The notes beneath the pieces are model-generated. The model made no database searches and was not told the DNA's origin. It worked only from the letters and a program-made list of their open reading frames with translations. A stretch of 22,467 nucleotides of DNA from Bacteroidales bacterium (GTDB taxonomy: Bacteria > Bacteroidota > Bacteroidia > Bacteroidales > UBA932), in the NCBI GenBank assembly GCA_017631875.1, contig JAGBSL010000048.1:1-22467 (forward strand), given 5' to 3'. Of the stretch, positions 6,806 to 14,560 are shown piece by piece (position 1 is the stretch's first letter; each line of letters opens with the position of its first letter). A program made the position numbers and the translations under genes.

Positions 6806-7534
6806 TTACATGTAGTGGAAATATGTGGCTGCGGTGGCGGCGAGGGCGGCGGTTTCTGTGCGCAGGCGGGATGCGCCAAGGTGCACAGGAATGAATCCGG
6901 CCTGCAGCGCCAGCTCGGCCTCTTCACGTGAGAAGTCGCCTTCCGGACCGATCATCACGATGACGTCTGTACCGGCAAAACCGTCGAGCACTTCCTTGAT
7001 GCTTCTGCGTGGAACCCTTTCGTCATCGAAGCAGTAAGCAATCAGCTTGAGGCAGCCTTCGGCATTGTCATGGGTATCCTTTATGAAATCCTTGACAGAA
7101 ACAGGTTCATTGACTACAGGAACAGCTGCTTTGAGCGACTGTTTTGCAGCACTGACCAGGATCTTTTCCACTCTTGCGGTCTTCAGCACACGTCTCTCAG
7201 AGTGGTCGCCGATCACTGGAGACAGCTCGTCGAATCCCATCTCACATGCCTTCTCTGCAAACCATTCGAACCTGTCGTTGTTCTTGGTCGGGCAAACGGC
7301 CAGATGCAACTTGTATGGATGCGAGCCCCAGTCTGCGATGCTCTCGGTCACAATGGCCTCGACGCCCTTGTGACTGTCTGATGTGATGCGGCATCTGTAG
7401 AGTGTGCCGCGGCCGTCGATAACCGAGATCTCGTCTCCGGCGCGGTGTCTCAGCACCTTTATGCAGTGGCCGGACTCGTCATGGTCAAGGCGGCAGATTC
7501 CGCCTTCTATTTCTTGTGAGTAAAAAAGTTCCAT
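6806..7534 (-). CDS. rsmE: 16S rRNA (uracil1498-N3)-methyltransferase RsmE
   Basis: A 242-residue SPOUT methyltransferase that methylates N3 of U1498 in 16S rRNA using S-adenosylmethionine. An N-terminal PUA-like domain (about 1-70, with HCIKVLRHRAGD) precedes the knotted domain. Conserved stretches are EKACEMG (94-100), AAKQS (129-133), IGPEGDFS (195-202) and LGASRLRTETA (219-229), the cofactor knot. The start at 7534 (MELFYSQEI) was chosen over the in-frame ATG at 7564 because family proteins begin this way. The -7 box at 7562-7569 would also place the upstream ATG before the transcription start. It is convergent with tsaC with no spacer and divergent from the acyltransferase gene. Confidence 0.95.
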   Translation of the reverse strand: MELFYSQEIEGGICRLDHDESGHCIKVLRHRAGDEISVIDGRGTLYRCRITSDSHKGVEAIVTESIADWGSHPYKLHLAVCPTKNNDRFEWFAEKACEMGFDELSPVIGDHSERRVLKTARVEKILVSAAKQSLKAAVPVVNEPVSVKDFIKDTHDNAEGCLKLIAYCFDDERVPRRSIKEVLDGFAGTDVIVMIGPEGDFSREEAELALQAGFIPVHLGASRLRTETAALAATAATYFHYM

Positions 7535-7551
7535 AAAATTCTTCGAGCTTT

Positions 7552-7580
7552 TTGGGCTATGCAAATATATGCTAAATTTG
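7552..7580 (+). promoter_or_regulatory. Promoter of the acyltransferase operon within a 29-bp inverted repeat
   Basis: TTG (7552-7554) and TAAATTTG (7573-7580) are spaced by 18 nt, a good Bacteroidota -33/-7 pair, predicting a leader of about 8-14 nt. The -7 box lies in the right arm of a perfect 10-bp inverted repeat, CTATGCAAAT (7557-7566) and ATTTGCATAG (7576-7585), spaced by 9 bp. Confidence 0.65.
7562..7569 (-). promoter_or_regulatory. -7 promoter box for rsmE
   Basis: The minus strand reads TATATTTG (7569-7562), an exact TAnnTTTG match located 28 nt upstream of the chosen rsmE start. It lies in the left half of the inverted repeat at 7557-7585 and rules against translation from the ATG at 7564. 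Confidence 0.6.
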
Positions 7581-7593
7581 CATAGTAAACAGC

Positions 7594-8709
7594 ATGCTTA
7601 TGAAAAGATATGTATCACTGGATGTCCTAAGGGGGCTGACGGTTGCGATGATGATAGTTGTGAACAATCCGGGTTCATGGTCAAAGATATACCCGATGCT
7701 TCGTCACGCTTCGTGGGACGGCTGTACGCCATGTGATCTTGTGTTTCCGTTCTTTCTTTTCTGTGTCGGAGTGTCCATGGCCTTTGCCTTGGCTAAGTAT
7801 GCGGCGTTGAATGCGGGAGCTTTGAAAAAGATATTGAAGAGGGGTGTGCTGCTATATCTTGTGGGATTGCTTCTGACAGCCTTCCCGTTTTATCCGTCAA
7901 GGCTTGATCCGTCGTTGACTTTCTGGCAGAACTGGCTGGAGTGGCTCGGGGGAATCCGTCTGGTCGGTATCCTTCCGAGAATCGCATTGTGCTATATCTT
8001 GGGTTCGGTACTTGCCCTATGGCTGAAGTCGTTCAAGAAGATTGCTTGCGCTATAGGCGTGCTTTGCGCTCTGCATATCGGAACCTTACTCCTTTTCGGA
8101 GGTCCGGAGGGCGCTCTTACGCTTGAGGGGAACTTTGCACGTAAACTTGATATTGCGGTGTTCGGCGAGAATCACATCTATCACGGTTACGGCATTCCGT
8201 TCGATCCGGAAGGACTTCTCGGTGTGCTTACCGGTACGTGCACCGTTCTGATCGGTTACCTTATCGGCCGCTCAATCAGAAACAGCGCCTCGGGACAGTC
8301 CCAGGATGGCGTCTCTGCACGCACATTTGTCATTTCTGCAGGACTACTTCTTGCCGGACTTGCGCTCAGCATAGTCATTCCTATAAACAAGCCGCTTTGG
8401 TCAGTATCGTATGTGTTCTATGCGGCAGGCTGGGCGTCCTTTGTGCTCGCTCTGCTGATATACCTTATTGATTACAAGGGTTGGGAGAAACCTTTCTTCC
8501 CATTTAAGGCTTTGGGTATGAATGCATTGACTCTCTTTGTCCTTTCGGGTCTCCTTATGAAGATAAACTGGCGGTACATAGATTGGGACTACACTGCCGT
8601 ATTCGGTTCGACCGAGTTTCTCTCACTTGTTTTTGCGCTGTTGTATATGCTTCTGCATCTGGTAATAGCAGTAATCATGTACAAAAAGAAGATATTCATA
8701 AAGCTCTAA
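7594..8709 (+). CDS. HGSNAT-like / DUF5009 membrane acyltransferase
   Basis: A 371-residue polytopic membrane protein with about ten hydrophobic segments. The N-terminus has the heparan-alpha-glucosaminide N-acetyltransferase-like signature: SLDVLRGLTVAMMI (8-21), NNPGSW (24-29), then RHASWDGCTPCDLVFPFF (37-54). His38 matches the histidine that relays the acetyl group in the human lysosomal enzyme. Bacterial members (also called NagX/DUF5009) are thought to acetylate amino sugars across the membrane; the substrate here is not determinable. Translation may start at 7594 or at the ATG two codons later. Its stop overlaps the start of the following phosphoesterase (TAATG), indicating translational coupling. 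Confidence 0.85.
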   Translation: MLMKRYVSLDVLRGLTVAMMIVVNNPGSWSKIYPMLRHASWDGCTPCDLVFPFFLFCVGVSMAFALAKYAALNAGALKKILKRGVLLYLVGLLLTAFPFYPSRLDPSLTFWQNWLEWLGGIRLVGILPRIALCYILGSVLALWLKSFKKIACAIGVLCALHIGTLLLFGGPEGALTLEGNFARKLDIAVFGENHIYHGYGIPFDPEGLLGVLTGTCTVLIGYLIGRSIRNSASGQSQDGVSARTFVISAGLLLAGLALSIVIPINKPLWSVSYVFYAAGWASFVLALLIYLIDYKGWEKPFFPFKALGMNALTLFVLSGLLMKINWRYIDWDYTAVFGSTEFLSLVFALLYMLLHLVIAVIMYKKKIFIKL

Positions 8710-9203
8710 TGAAATATATAGGTCTCATATCTGACACGCATGGTGTGTTCAGCGAGCAGTTCAAGGAGTTCTTTGCTCCAGTTGACGAGGTGTGGCATGC
8801 AGGCGATTTCGGTGGTGGATTCCAGACCGCCGAGGAAATCGCGGCCTTCAAGCCCCTTGTAGGCGTTGCTGGAAACTGTGACAACTATGATCTCCGCTAT
8901 ACGCATCCGGTTCATCGCTTCTTTGAATGTGAGGGCTTCAAGGTACTCATGATTCATGTAGGTGGCTATCCCGGCAGGTATGACGTAAGGGCACGCAAAC
9001 TCATAGATGAATTGAATCCAGATATCTTTGTCTGCGGGCATTCCCATATACTCAAGGTTGTCAGGGATACTAAACGTAATATGTTGGTACTTAATCCTGG
9101 AGCCGCTGGAATACAAGGTTTTCATCTGGTGCGGACAGCACTCCGCTTCCGCCTGGATGCCGGAAAGATCTCTGAAATGGAGGTTTTTGAACTGGACCGC
9201 TAA
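8709..9203 (+). CDS. YfcE/MJ0936-type metallophosphoesterase
   Basis: A 164-residue calcineurin-like phosphoesterase of the small YfcE class, dinuclear-metal phosphodiesterases. Metal-binding motifs in order are SDTHG with Asp9 and His11, HAGD (30-33), GNCD (56-59), MIHVGG with His83, and GHSH (110-113). NPGAAG (129-134) is the usual C-terminal family stretch. The start was set at the ATG at 8709, which overlaps the acyltransferase stop codon by one base and gives the family N-terminus MKYIGLISDTHG. The 42 codons upstream in the same frame overlap the acyltransferase and are not coding. The natural substrate of this class is usually unknown. Confidence 0.93.
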   Translation: MKYIGLISDTHGVFSEQFKEFFAPVDEVWHAGDFGGGFQTAEEIAAFKPLVGVAGNCDNYDLRYTHPVHRFFECEGFKVLMIHVGGYPGRYDVRARKLIDELNPDIFVCGHSHILKVVRDTKRNMLVLNPGAAGIQGFHLVRTALRFRLDAGKISEMEVFELDR

Positions 9204-9209
9204 CTTTTT

Positions 9210-9240
9210 TTGGCGTTTTGTCGGAAATGCTCTAATTTTG
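9210..9240 (+). promoter_or_regulatory. Promoter of the Cys-rich lipoprotein gene
   Basis: TTG (9210-9212), a 20-nt spacer and TAATTTTG (9233-9240) match the Bacteroidota promoter. The predicted start near 9246 leaves a leader of about 38 nt before the ATG at 9284, so the gene is monocistronic between this promoter and its terminator. Confidence 0.7.
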
Positions 9241-9283
9241 TCCCAAATGCGTTATGTTTAACCCTATTAAATTATTAGTGATC

Positions 9284-9481
9284 ATGAAAAAGGTATTTAT
9301 GTCATTGGCAATTGTAGCCGCTATGGCTGCAGCAGTTGCATGCTCATGCAACAACGAGAAGAAGGCAGAGTCTTGCTGTGAGGAGGCAAAGGAGTGCTGC
9401 GATTCAACAAAGTGCGCTGGCTGCGAGCACAAGGCTTGCTGCGACAGCACTGCAACTTGCGACACTGTTTGCTGCGAGTAA
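9284..9481 (+). CDS. Small cysteine-rich lipoprotein
   Basis: A 65-residue protein that I do not assign to a family. The ATG at 9284 gives a typical signal peptide, MKKVFMSLAIVAAMAAAV, ending at an AVAC lipobox-like site, so the first Cys is probably lipidated. The remaining 45 or so residues contain 12 more cysteines, mostly as CC pairs with a repeating pattern (SCCEE, ECCDS, ACCDS, VCCE) plus single Cys in KCAGCEHK and ATCDT. They are separated by acidic and lysine residues. This suggests metal binding, metallothionein-like, or a redox-buffering surface protein; both are inferences. It has its own promoter and a strong terminator, so it is an independent and perhaps highly expressed unit. 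Confidence 0.8.
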   Translation: MKKVFMSLAIVAAMAAAVACSCNNEKKAESCCEEAKECCDSTKCAGCEHKACCDSTATCDTVCCE

Positions 9482-9491
9482 TAAAATTTTA

Positions 9492-9537
9492 ATATAAAAA
9501 GACACCGTGACGAATTCGTTACGGTGTCTTTTTATAT
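9492..9537 (+). terminator. Strong bidirectional intrinsic terminator
   Basis: A 17-bp perfect stem (9492-9508 with 9521-9537) continues through a G-T pair and three more pairs to an AATT loop. The core GACACCGT/ACGGTGTC is flanked by A-run and T-run, so it can terminate in both directions. It ends the Cys-rich lipoprotein transcript, and radA's -7 box begins at its last base. Confidence 0.92.
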
Positions 9538-9570
9538 ATTTTTGTAAATTTGATGACAAATTTACAAAAA
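9537..9570 (+). promoter_or_regulatory. radA promoter region with a 32-bp palindrome
   Basis: Two abutting -7 matches, TATTTTTG (9537-9544) and TAAATTTG (9545-9552), precede radA. The second is half of a perfect 14-bp inverted repeat (9539-9552 with 9557-9570, spacer ATGA), so the minus strand also carries TAAATTTG at 9564-9557. This may be an operator spanning the transcription start or a symmetric promoter firing both ways; leftward transcripts would meet the bidirectional terminator. Confidence 0.55.
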
Positions 9571-9579
9571 AATAAAATC

Positions 9580-10959
9580 ATGGCGACGGCAAAGATGAAG
9601 ACAGTGTGGTTTTGTAAGGAATGCGGAAACGAGAGTCCGAAATGGATGGGCCGATGTCCTGCCTGCGGGGAGTGGAACACTATGGTGGAGGAGACGGTTG
9701 CGACGGGAAAGAAGCAGCCTGGGGCCGCCGTATCTGTGCCTGGCGCAGGTCACAAGCCTATGCCGCTGTCGCATATCGACTCATCAGTCGAGACTCGTAT
9801 CTCGCTGAATAATGCCGAGGTTGACCGAATCCTCGGAGGAGGTCTTGTTGAGGGATCCCTTGTGCTCATAGGTGGTGAACCCGGTATCGGAAAGTCTACT
9901 CTGTCGCTCCAGATACCTCTACATTGCAATGGTCTCAAGACCCTTTATGTTACAGGAGAGGAGAGTGCACGTCAGGTGAAACTCAGAGCTGCACGTATAG
10001 GTGGAGATGATGCTAACTGTATGATATACAGTGAGACGCTGATGGAGAATATAATTAGGGAGGCTCGTGAAATGATGCCGGACCTGATGATTGTAGACTC
10101 CGTGCAGACGATGTTCTCTCAGAATGTGGAGTCTTCGCCGGGATCTGTAACGCAGATAAAAGAAACTGCTGCAATGTTGTTGAGATTTGCGAAGGAGACT
10201 GGTGTTCCAGTGATTCTTATCGGTCATATAACCAAGGAGGGCAGCATCGCAGGACCTAAGATTCTTGAGCATATTGTAGACGTCGTCCTGCAGTTTGAAG
10301 GTGATAACAGAGGCACATACAGGCTTCTCAGAAGCATAAAGAACCGTTTCGGTTCGACTTCGGAACTGGCTGTGTTCGAGATGACAGGAAAAGGTCTGCG
10401 TGAGGTCAGCAATCCGTCGGAAATGCTGATCCCGATGCATGAAGAAGGTCTGAGTGGTGTTGCCGTGAGTGCCATGCTTGACGGCACAAGGCCGTTCCTG
10501 ATAGAGGTCCAGGCTCTTGTCAGTTCGGCTGCATATGGAACGCCTCAGCGTAGCGCGACGGGTTTTGATGTGCGTCGTCTGAATATGCTACTGGCAGTGC
10601 TGGAGAAGCGGGCTGGCTTCAAGTTAGGAGTAAAGGATGTGTTCTTGAATATGGCAGGTGGACTCAAGGTCAATGACCCAGCATGCGATTTGGCGGTGGT
10701 CAGCGCTGTGTTGTCATCAAATTTCGATCTTCCGATTCCTTCAGATGTATGCTTTGCCGGCGAGATTGGTCTCAGCGGAGAAGTCCGTCCTGTTGCTCAG
10801 ACAGACAGACGTGTGATTGAAGCGGCCCGTTTGGGATTCAGGAAGATATATGTCTCAACATTCAGCAGTCTTGAAGGACTCGGTGGACAGGCGGATGGTA
10901 TTGAGGTAATTAAGGTTACTGATGTTCCATCGCTTTGCAGAAGTCTTTTTAAAGGATGA
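9580..10959 (+). CDS. radA: DNA repair protein RadA (Sms)
   Basis: A 459-residue RadA, a RecA-related ATPase and helicase that promotes branch migration during recombinational repair. The N-terminal C4 zinc finger has Cys12, Cys15, Cys26 and Cys29 (CKECGN and CPACGEW). The ATPase domain carries Walker A GGEPGIGKST (98-107), a Walker B-like LMIVDSVQT (169-177) and the RadA signature KNRFG (254-258). The C-terminal third is the Lon-protease-like domain without protease function. I chose the ATG at 9580. An in-frame TTG/ATG at 9550-9555 lies inside the promoter palindrome and adds residues not typical of the family. It lies downstream of the bidirectional terminator and upstream of the large lipoprotein gene, which has its own promoter. 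Confidence 0.96.
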   Translation: MATAKMKTVWFCKECGNESPKWMGRCPACGEWNTMVEETVATGKKQPGAAVSVPGAGHKPMPLSHIDSSVETRISLNNAEVDRILGGGLVEGSLVLIGGEPGIGKSTLSLQIPLHCNGLKTLYVTGEESARQVKLRAARIGGDDANCMIYSETLMENIIREAREMMPDLMIVDSVQTMFSQNVESSPGSVTQIKETAAMLLRFAKETGVPVILIGHITKEGSIAGPKILEHIVDVVLQFEGDNRGTYRLLRSIKNRFGSTSELAVFEMTGKGLREVSNPSEMLIPMHEEGLSGVAVSAMLDGTRPFLIEVQALVSSAAYGTPQRSATGFDVRRLNMLLAVLEKRAGFKLGVKDVFLNMAGGLKVNDPACDLAVVSAVLSSNFDLPIPSDVCFAGEIGLSGEVRPVAQTDRRVIEAARLGFRKIYVSTFSSLEGLGGQADGIEVIKVTDVPSLCRSLFKG

Positions 10960-10965
10960 AATGTT

Positions 10966-10994
10966 TTGGACTCAAGGAGAAATTTATAAATTTG
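10966..10994 (+). promoter_or_regulatory. Promoter of the large lipoprotein/DUF5723 operon
   Basis: TTG (10966-10968), 18 nt, then TAAATTTG (10987-10994) gives a good -33/-7 pair just after the radA stop codon, with a predicted leader of about 20 nt. Confidence 0.7.
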
Positions 10995-11019
10995 CGACCA
11001 TAATCGAAAATTTAATCTG

Positions 11020-14000
11020 ATGAAAAAATCAAGGATGATCAGAGCGATAACTTCTGTTGTCGCTTCCATGTTTTTATTGTTGACATCTTCTTGTGTCAAT
11101 AAGGAGTATGAACTGTCCGAAGACAGGATCAGTCTGGATGTGACAGTATTCCAGGATGGTCTTTCTGTCCCGTTGGGAAGTACCAGTAAGATCATGCTCA
11201 AGGATGTGAAGGATTCTTTGTTGAAGAATGTCGAAGACACTTCGATGCTGAAATATTTTACTGTAGGCTTCGAAGGAGAATATGGAATAGGATTGTCGGA
11301 CAAGCTGGACCTGTCCGATACATTGAACAACCTGCTTGCACAGATTGAGATCCCTGATGTTCCGTTCTCGGAAAAATTCTCGTTCAATCTTAACACTGTG
11401 GACGTTTCAAGTCTTACAGTTCCTGCAGACAGGTATGAGTTTACGGAAAGTATCGGAGGTTCGTTTCCTATACCGGAAATGACTTTCGATGGCTTCGGTA
11501 CCGAGTTCTCTGCCTCTGCCGGTCTTTACGAATATAGACTTTCTGACGAGTTTCTTAAAGTCAAATTTGATAAGTTTGAACACGAGGAAGTCTTTGCGAG
11601 ACTTTCGACAACGCTTCCGGAAGTTCCCGAGAATGATTTTGAGATTCATGTTGACCCTTCCGGTGATCTTACTGCTCTGCCGCTGACAATACAAGACGGT
11701 TTTGGTCCGGAAGAATGTCAAATGTCCTTATATATGTCTATGCCAGATGGCATAACAGCCATCAAGGATATCAATTTGCGTGAGGGTGCCAAGGTGAAAA
11801 TTTCCGTTGAACTTCGTAATTCGCTCTTTACCAAAGGTACTATATCGCCATCATTGGTTCTGGATGTCAGCAAAATTTTCAATTTGTCAGATAATTCGAG
11901 TAACGGAAAAATCCTTGCAGATTTTGATATACCTGCTGCAGGCGGTAAGGTGAGTAAAGAGTTTGAAATAGAGTCGTTGGCCCTTACAGAGAATGATTGG
12001 AAAGATGATAACGGTCGACTGGTTCTTGATAAGGATATAGCAGTTGTAGTAGGTGGTTCTCTGGAATATTCTGAAGTCTATACGACTACAAAGCATCTTG
12101 CAAATACTGATGGAGAAGGAATGTCTATGTACATGAGCATAGAGTTCGTAGATTTCCAGGTGGCTGATGCTAAAGTCGAAATCAAGCCTATCTCGGTTGA
12201 GATGCCGCAGGAGACCATCTCGTTCAGTCAGTCTATTGATCTACCTGATCAGATTCAGTCTATAGACGAGGTTGTGCTGACAGAAGACTCCAAGATAACG
12301 ATGTCCATTGATGTCGAGAATATGCTTGAAGGACTCAACCTGAAATTGACATCCCTGGATGTGACTTTCCCTGATGGCCTTAAGGTTGAAGGAGCAGTAA
12401 ATGGAGTTCTTTCATATTCTGACGTAGATTTATCTAAGGGATTTGATGAGGACATCAAGATTCTTGGTGTTACACTCCCTGATCCTGAGAATGGTAGTAT
12501 TCTTCTCGAAAAGGAAATTGGTGTCGAGGCTGTGGTGACAGCAGGAGGACTTGTGTCAAGTGCAGATATTCCGGTAGATGCGTCAAAGGATCTGAAGGTA
12601 AATGTGGACGTTAAAGCAGCCATTGCCGTTGCTGATTATGCAGTAACTATTACCGGATATGACTATGAGCTGGACTTCAGTCAGTCTTTGGAGCCTATCG
12701 ATGTGACTGGTATCGAGGAATTCGGTACTGTAACTGTCATGCCTAAGGGAGAACCCGTAATTTCAATCGATGTAATAATGCCGGAGACGGATCTTCAGAT
12801 TGTAGCAGACCGAGAGGAAAATGTCGTGATTTCTTTTCCTGAAATGCTTAAGTTCAAGGATCTTCCGTCAGAGTATAATTATGACAAGGCTGCCGGAACC
12901 ATTACCTTTGCCGGTCAGATACCTTCAAGAATCGAGCTTCCGATCGATCGCCTGGTGATCAATCCTGAAAAGAATGAAGAGGACGGAAAGTATTATATAG
13001 GAGGCGACTTCAAGGTTTCGGGAGGCATAGGCATACCTGCCGGAAGCGTCGTAAGGAAGGCTGATGTTGAAGCTATCACATCTCCAGAGTGCAAGATAGG
13101 TATGGTAGCAGATATACCTGAGATTGCAATGGGAACATTGGCTATGGATGCCCCTTATGAGAAGGCTGTCAAGCAGGAGTTTGAGGTTGCCCTCATGTCA
13201 ATGGAGAGCATACCGGAAGAACTGGTATCCATAGATTGTGTCGAGTTCGAAGATGTATTCTTCAATCTTTGTCTGGACGCATCTGAGCTTCCTGATCTGG
13301 GTTCTACCAAGCTTGCCTTGGAATTTGAAATAGGCCTTCCAGATCTGATTGTCATTGATTCTGAAAATGTGAAGGAAGGCAATGTACTGACTGTAAGCGG
13401 TGAACTTGATAAGGACGGCAAAATTACCATTGATCCTATAAGAGTCGCAGCGCTTGATCTTTCTTCCATTGATTTTAAGAGCACTGAGGAACTCAAGGAG
13501 GTAATTACTGTTGACGGAAAGGTGATTCTTGATAATGTTGCTCTTGATATCAACGAGTGGCTTGGTAAGACCCTTGAGGTCAGGGTTGAGGGTGGTATCA
13601 AGGACATAGAGATATCCAAGGTGTCCGGAAAGGTTGATTTCCAGATAGATCCTATTGCGACTGCAGTTGATCTTACGGAGGTCAAGGAATATCTTGAAAT
13701 GGAAAATCTTGAGATAAACGGTATCGAGAATTTCCTTGCAAGATTGAGTCTGGCGGCTGATATCAAGACCAACGTTGGAGTTCCTATGGGAGCCAGGATG
13801 GTTATCACACCTTATTCGGAAGGCAATCCTATCGAGGAAGCTGTGTGGGAAACTGAATTGACCCTCAATCATTCCCTGTCGGCTGCAGATACAACATATA
13901 CAAGATATTGGCTTTCATCGCTTGAAAAGGATAAGGATGTATATGTTCCGACAGGATATACCCATATACATCTTCCGCTCAAAGAATACCTAAGCAATAT

Positions 14001-14556
14001 CCCTGATAGTCTTTCAATCAGTATCGAAGCAGGAACCGATCCTTCTGCAGTCTGCGTTATTGAGCCTACACATGAATATGTCGTTGAGGCAGCATATTCG
14101 GTAGAGGTTCCGTTTGAATTTGGTGAAGGTTGCAGTGTTACATACAGAGACACGATACCTGATCTTCCGCCGTTAGTAGGCCAGCTTCTGGCTATGGGTG
14201 ACTTGGTACTCACTGGAGACATTACCAGCAGTCTCCCTCTGGAGATTGATATGAAAGTAAATCTTCTCGATATGGACGGCAACAAGATATCGCTTGATGA
14301 GTCAGCCTCATGGCAGAAGATAAAAGGCTGCACCCCAGATGGTGAGCCGGCGATTACCGAACTATATCTGGGTATCCAGAAGCAGGACGGTGTTGAAGTC
14401 AACGGAGTCAGTGCTATCGAACTGGAATTCAACTTCGCTACTGTGGCCGGTGTTCCTTTGTCTGACAATTGCTTCCTGCAGGCTTCGCTACAGGCCCTGG
14501 TTCCAAATGGAGTAAGCGTTGATCTGAATGAACTTATGACTAAAAAGGAGGAGTAG
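11020..14556 (+). CDS. Very large modular lipoprotein of unknown function
   Basis: A 1178-residue protein I do not recognise. Residues 1-25 are a lipoprotein signal peptide ending LTSSC (Cys25). The mature part is acidic, poor in Cys and Trp, and built of alternating beta-strand-like segments rich in Val, Ile, Leu, Asp and Glu. This looks like a string of all-beta (Ig-like or LEA-like) modules. Repetition is visible: FSQS followed by Leu/Ile-rich and IEE/IDE segments occurs at 402-405 and 553-556. Phrases such as DITSSLPLEIDMKVNLLD recur near the C-terminus. The DUF5723 barrel gene starts 5 nt after its stop, so the two are probably an operon and may form a lipoprotein-barrel complex at the outer membrane (inference). 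Its DNA seems visibly more AT-rich than the mutL cluster, by eye only. Transport or adhesion roles are equally possible. Confidence 0.85.
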   Translation: MKKSRMIRAITSVVASMFLLLTSSCVNKEYELSEDRISLDVTVFQDGLSVPLGSTSKIMLKDVKDSLLKNVEDTSMLKYFTVGFEGEYGIGLSDKLDLSDTLNNLLAQIEIPDVPFSEKFSFNLNTVDVSSLTVPADRYEFTESIGGSFPIPEMTFDGFGTEFSASAGLYEYRLSDEFLKVKFDKFEHEEVFARLSTTLPEVPENDFEIHVDPSGDLTALPLTIQDGFGPEECQMSLYMSMPDGITAIKDINLREGAKVKISVELRNSLFTKGTISPSLVLDVSKIFNLSDNSSNGKILADFDIPAAGGKVSKEFEIESLALTENDWKDDNGRLVLDKDIAVVVGGSLEYSEVYTTTKHLANTDGEGMSMYMSIEFVDFQVADAKVEIKPISVEMPQETISFSQSIDLPDQIQSIDEVVLTEDSKITMSIDVENMLEGLNLKLTSLDVTFPDGLKVEGAVNGVLSYSDVDLSKGFDEDIKILGVTLPDPENGSILLEKEIGVEAVVTAGGLVSSADIPVDASKDLKVNVDVKAAIAVADYAVTITGYDYELDFSQSLEPIDVTGIEEFGTVTVMPKGEPVISIDVIMPETDLQIVADREENVVISFPEMLKFKDLPSEYNYDKAAGTITFAGQIPSRIELPIDRLVINPEKNEEDGKYYIGGDFKVSGGIGIPAGSVVRKADVEAITSPECKIGMVADIPEIAMGTLAMDAPYEKAVKQEFEVALMSMESIPEELVSIDCVEFEDVFFNLCLDASELPDLGSTKLALEFEIGLPDLIVIDSENVKEGNVLTVSGELDKDGKITIDPIRVAALDLSSIDFKSTEELKEVITVDGKVILDNVALDINEWLGKTLEVRVEGGIKDIEISKVSGKVDFQIDPIATAVDLTEVKEYLEMENLEINGIENFLARLSLAADIKTNVGVPMGARMVITPYSEGNPIEEAVWETELTLNHSLSAADTTYTRYWLSSLEKDKDVYVPTGYTHIHLPLKEYLSNIPDSLSISIEAGTDPSAVCVIEPTHEYVVEAAYSVEVPFEFGEGCSVTYRDTIPDLPPLVGQLLAMGDLVLTGDITSSLPLEIDMKVNLLDMDGNKISLDESASWQKIKGCTPDGEPAITELYLGIQKQDGVEVNGVSAIELEFNFATVAGVPLSDNCFLQASLQALVPNGVSVDLNELMTKKEE

Positions 14557-14560
14557 AGAT

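Noticed and set aside
7535..7564. Longer RsmE start at 7564.
   Set aside because: It lies within the -7 box and the inverted repeat, upstream of the expected transcription start. Family proteins begin at the equivalent of MELFYS.
13155..13872. Two long minus-strand open frames of 217 and 224 codons opposite the large lipoprotein gene.
   Set aside because: They overlap each other in different frames and have low-complexity Ser/Thr/Arg-rich or erratic composition. They have no promoter or start context and lie fully inside a gene with a clear signal peptide and operon context. They are shadows of its biased codon use.
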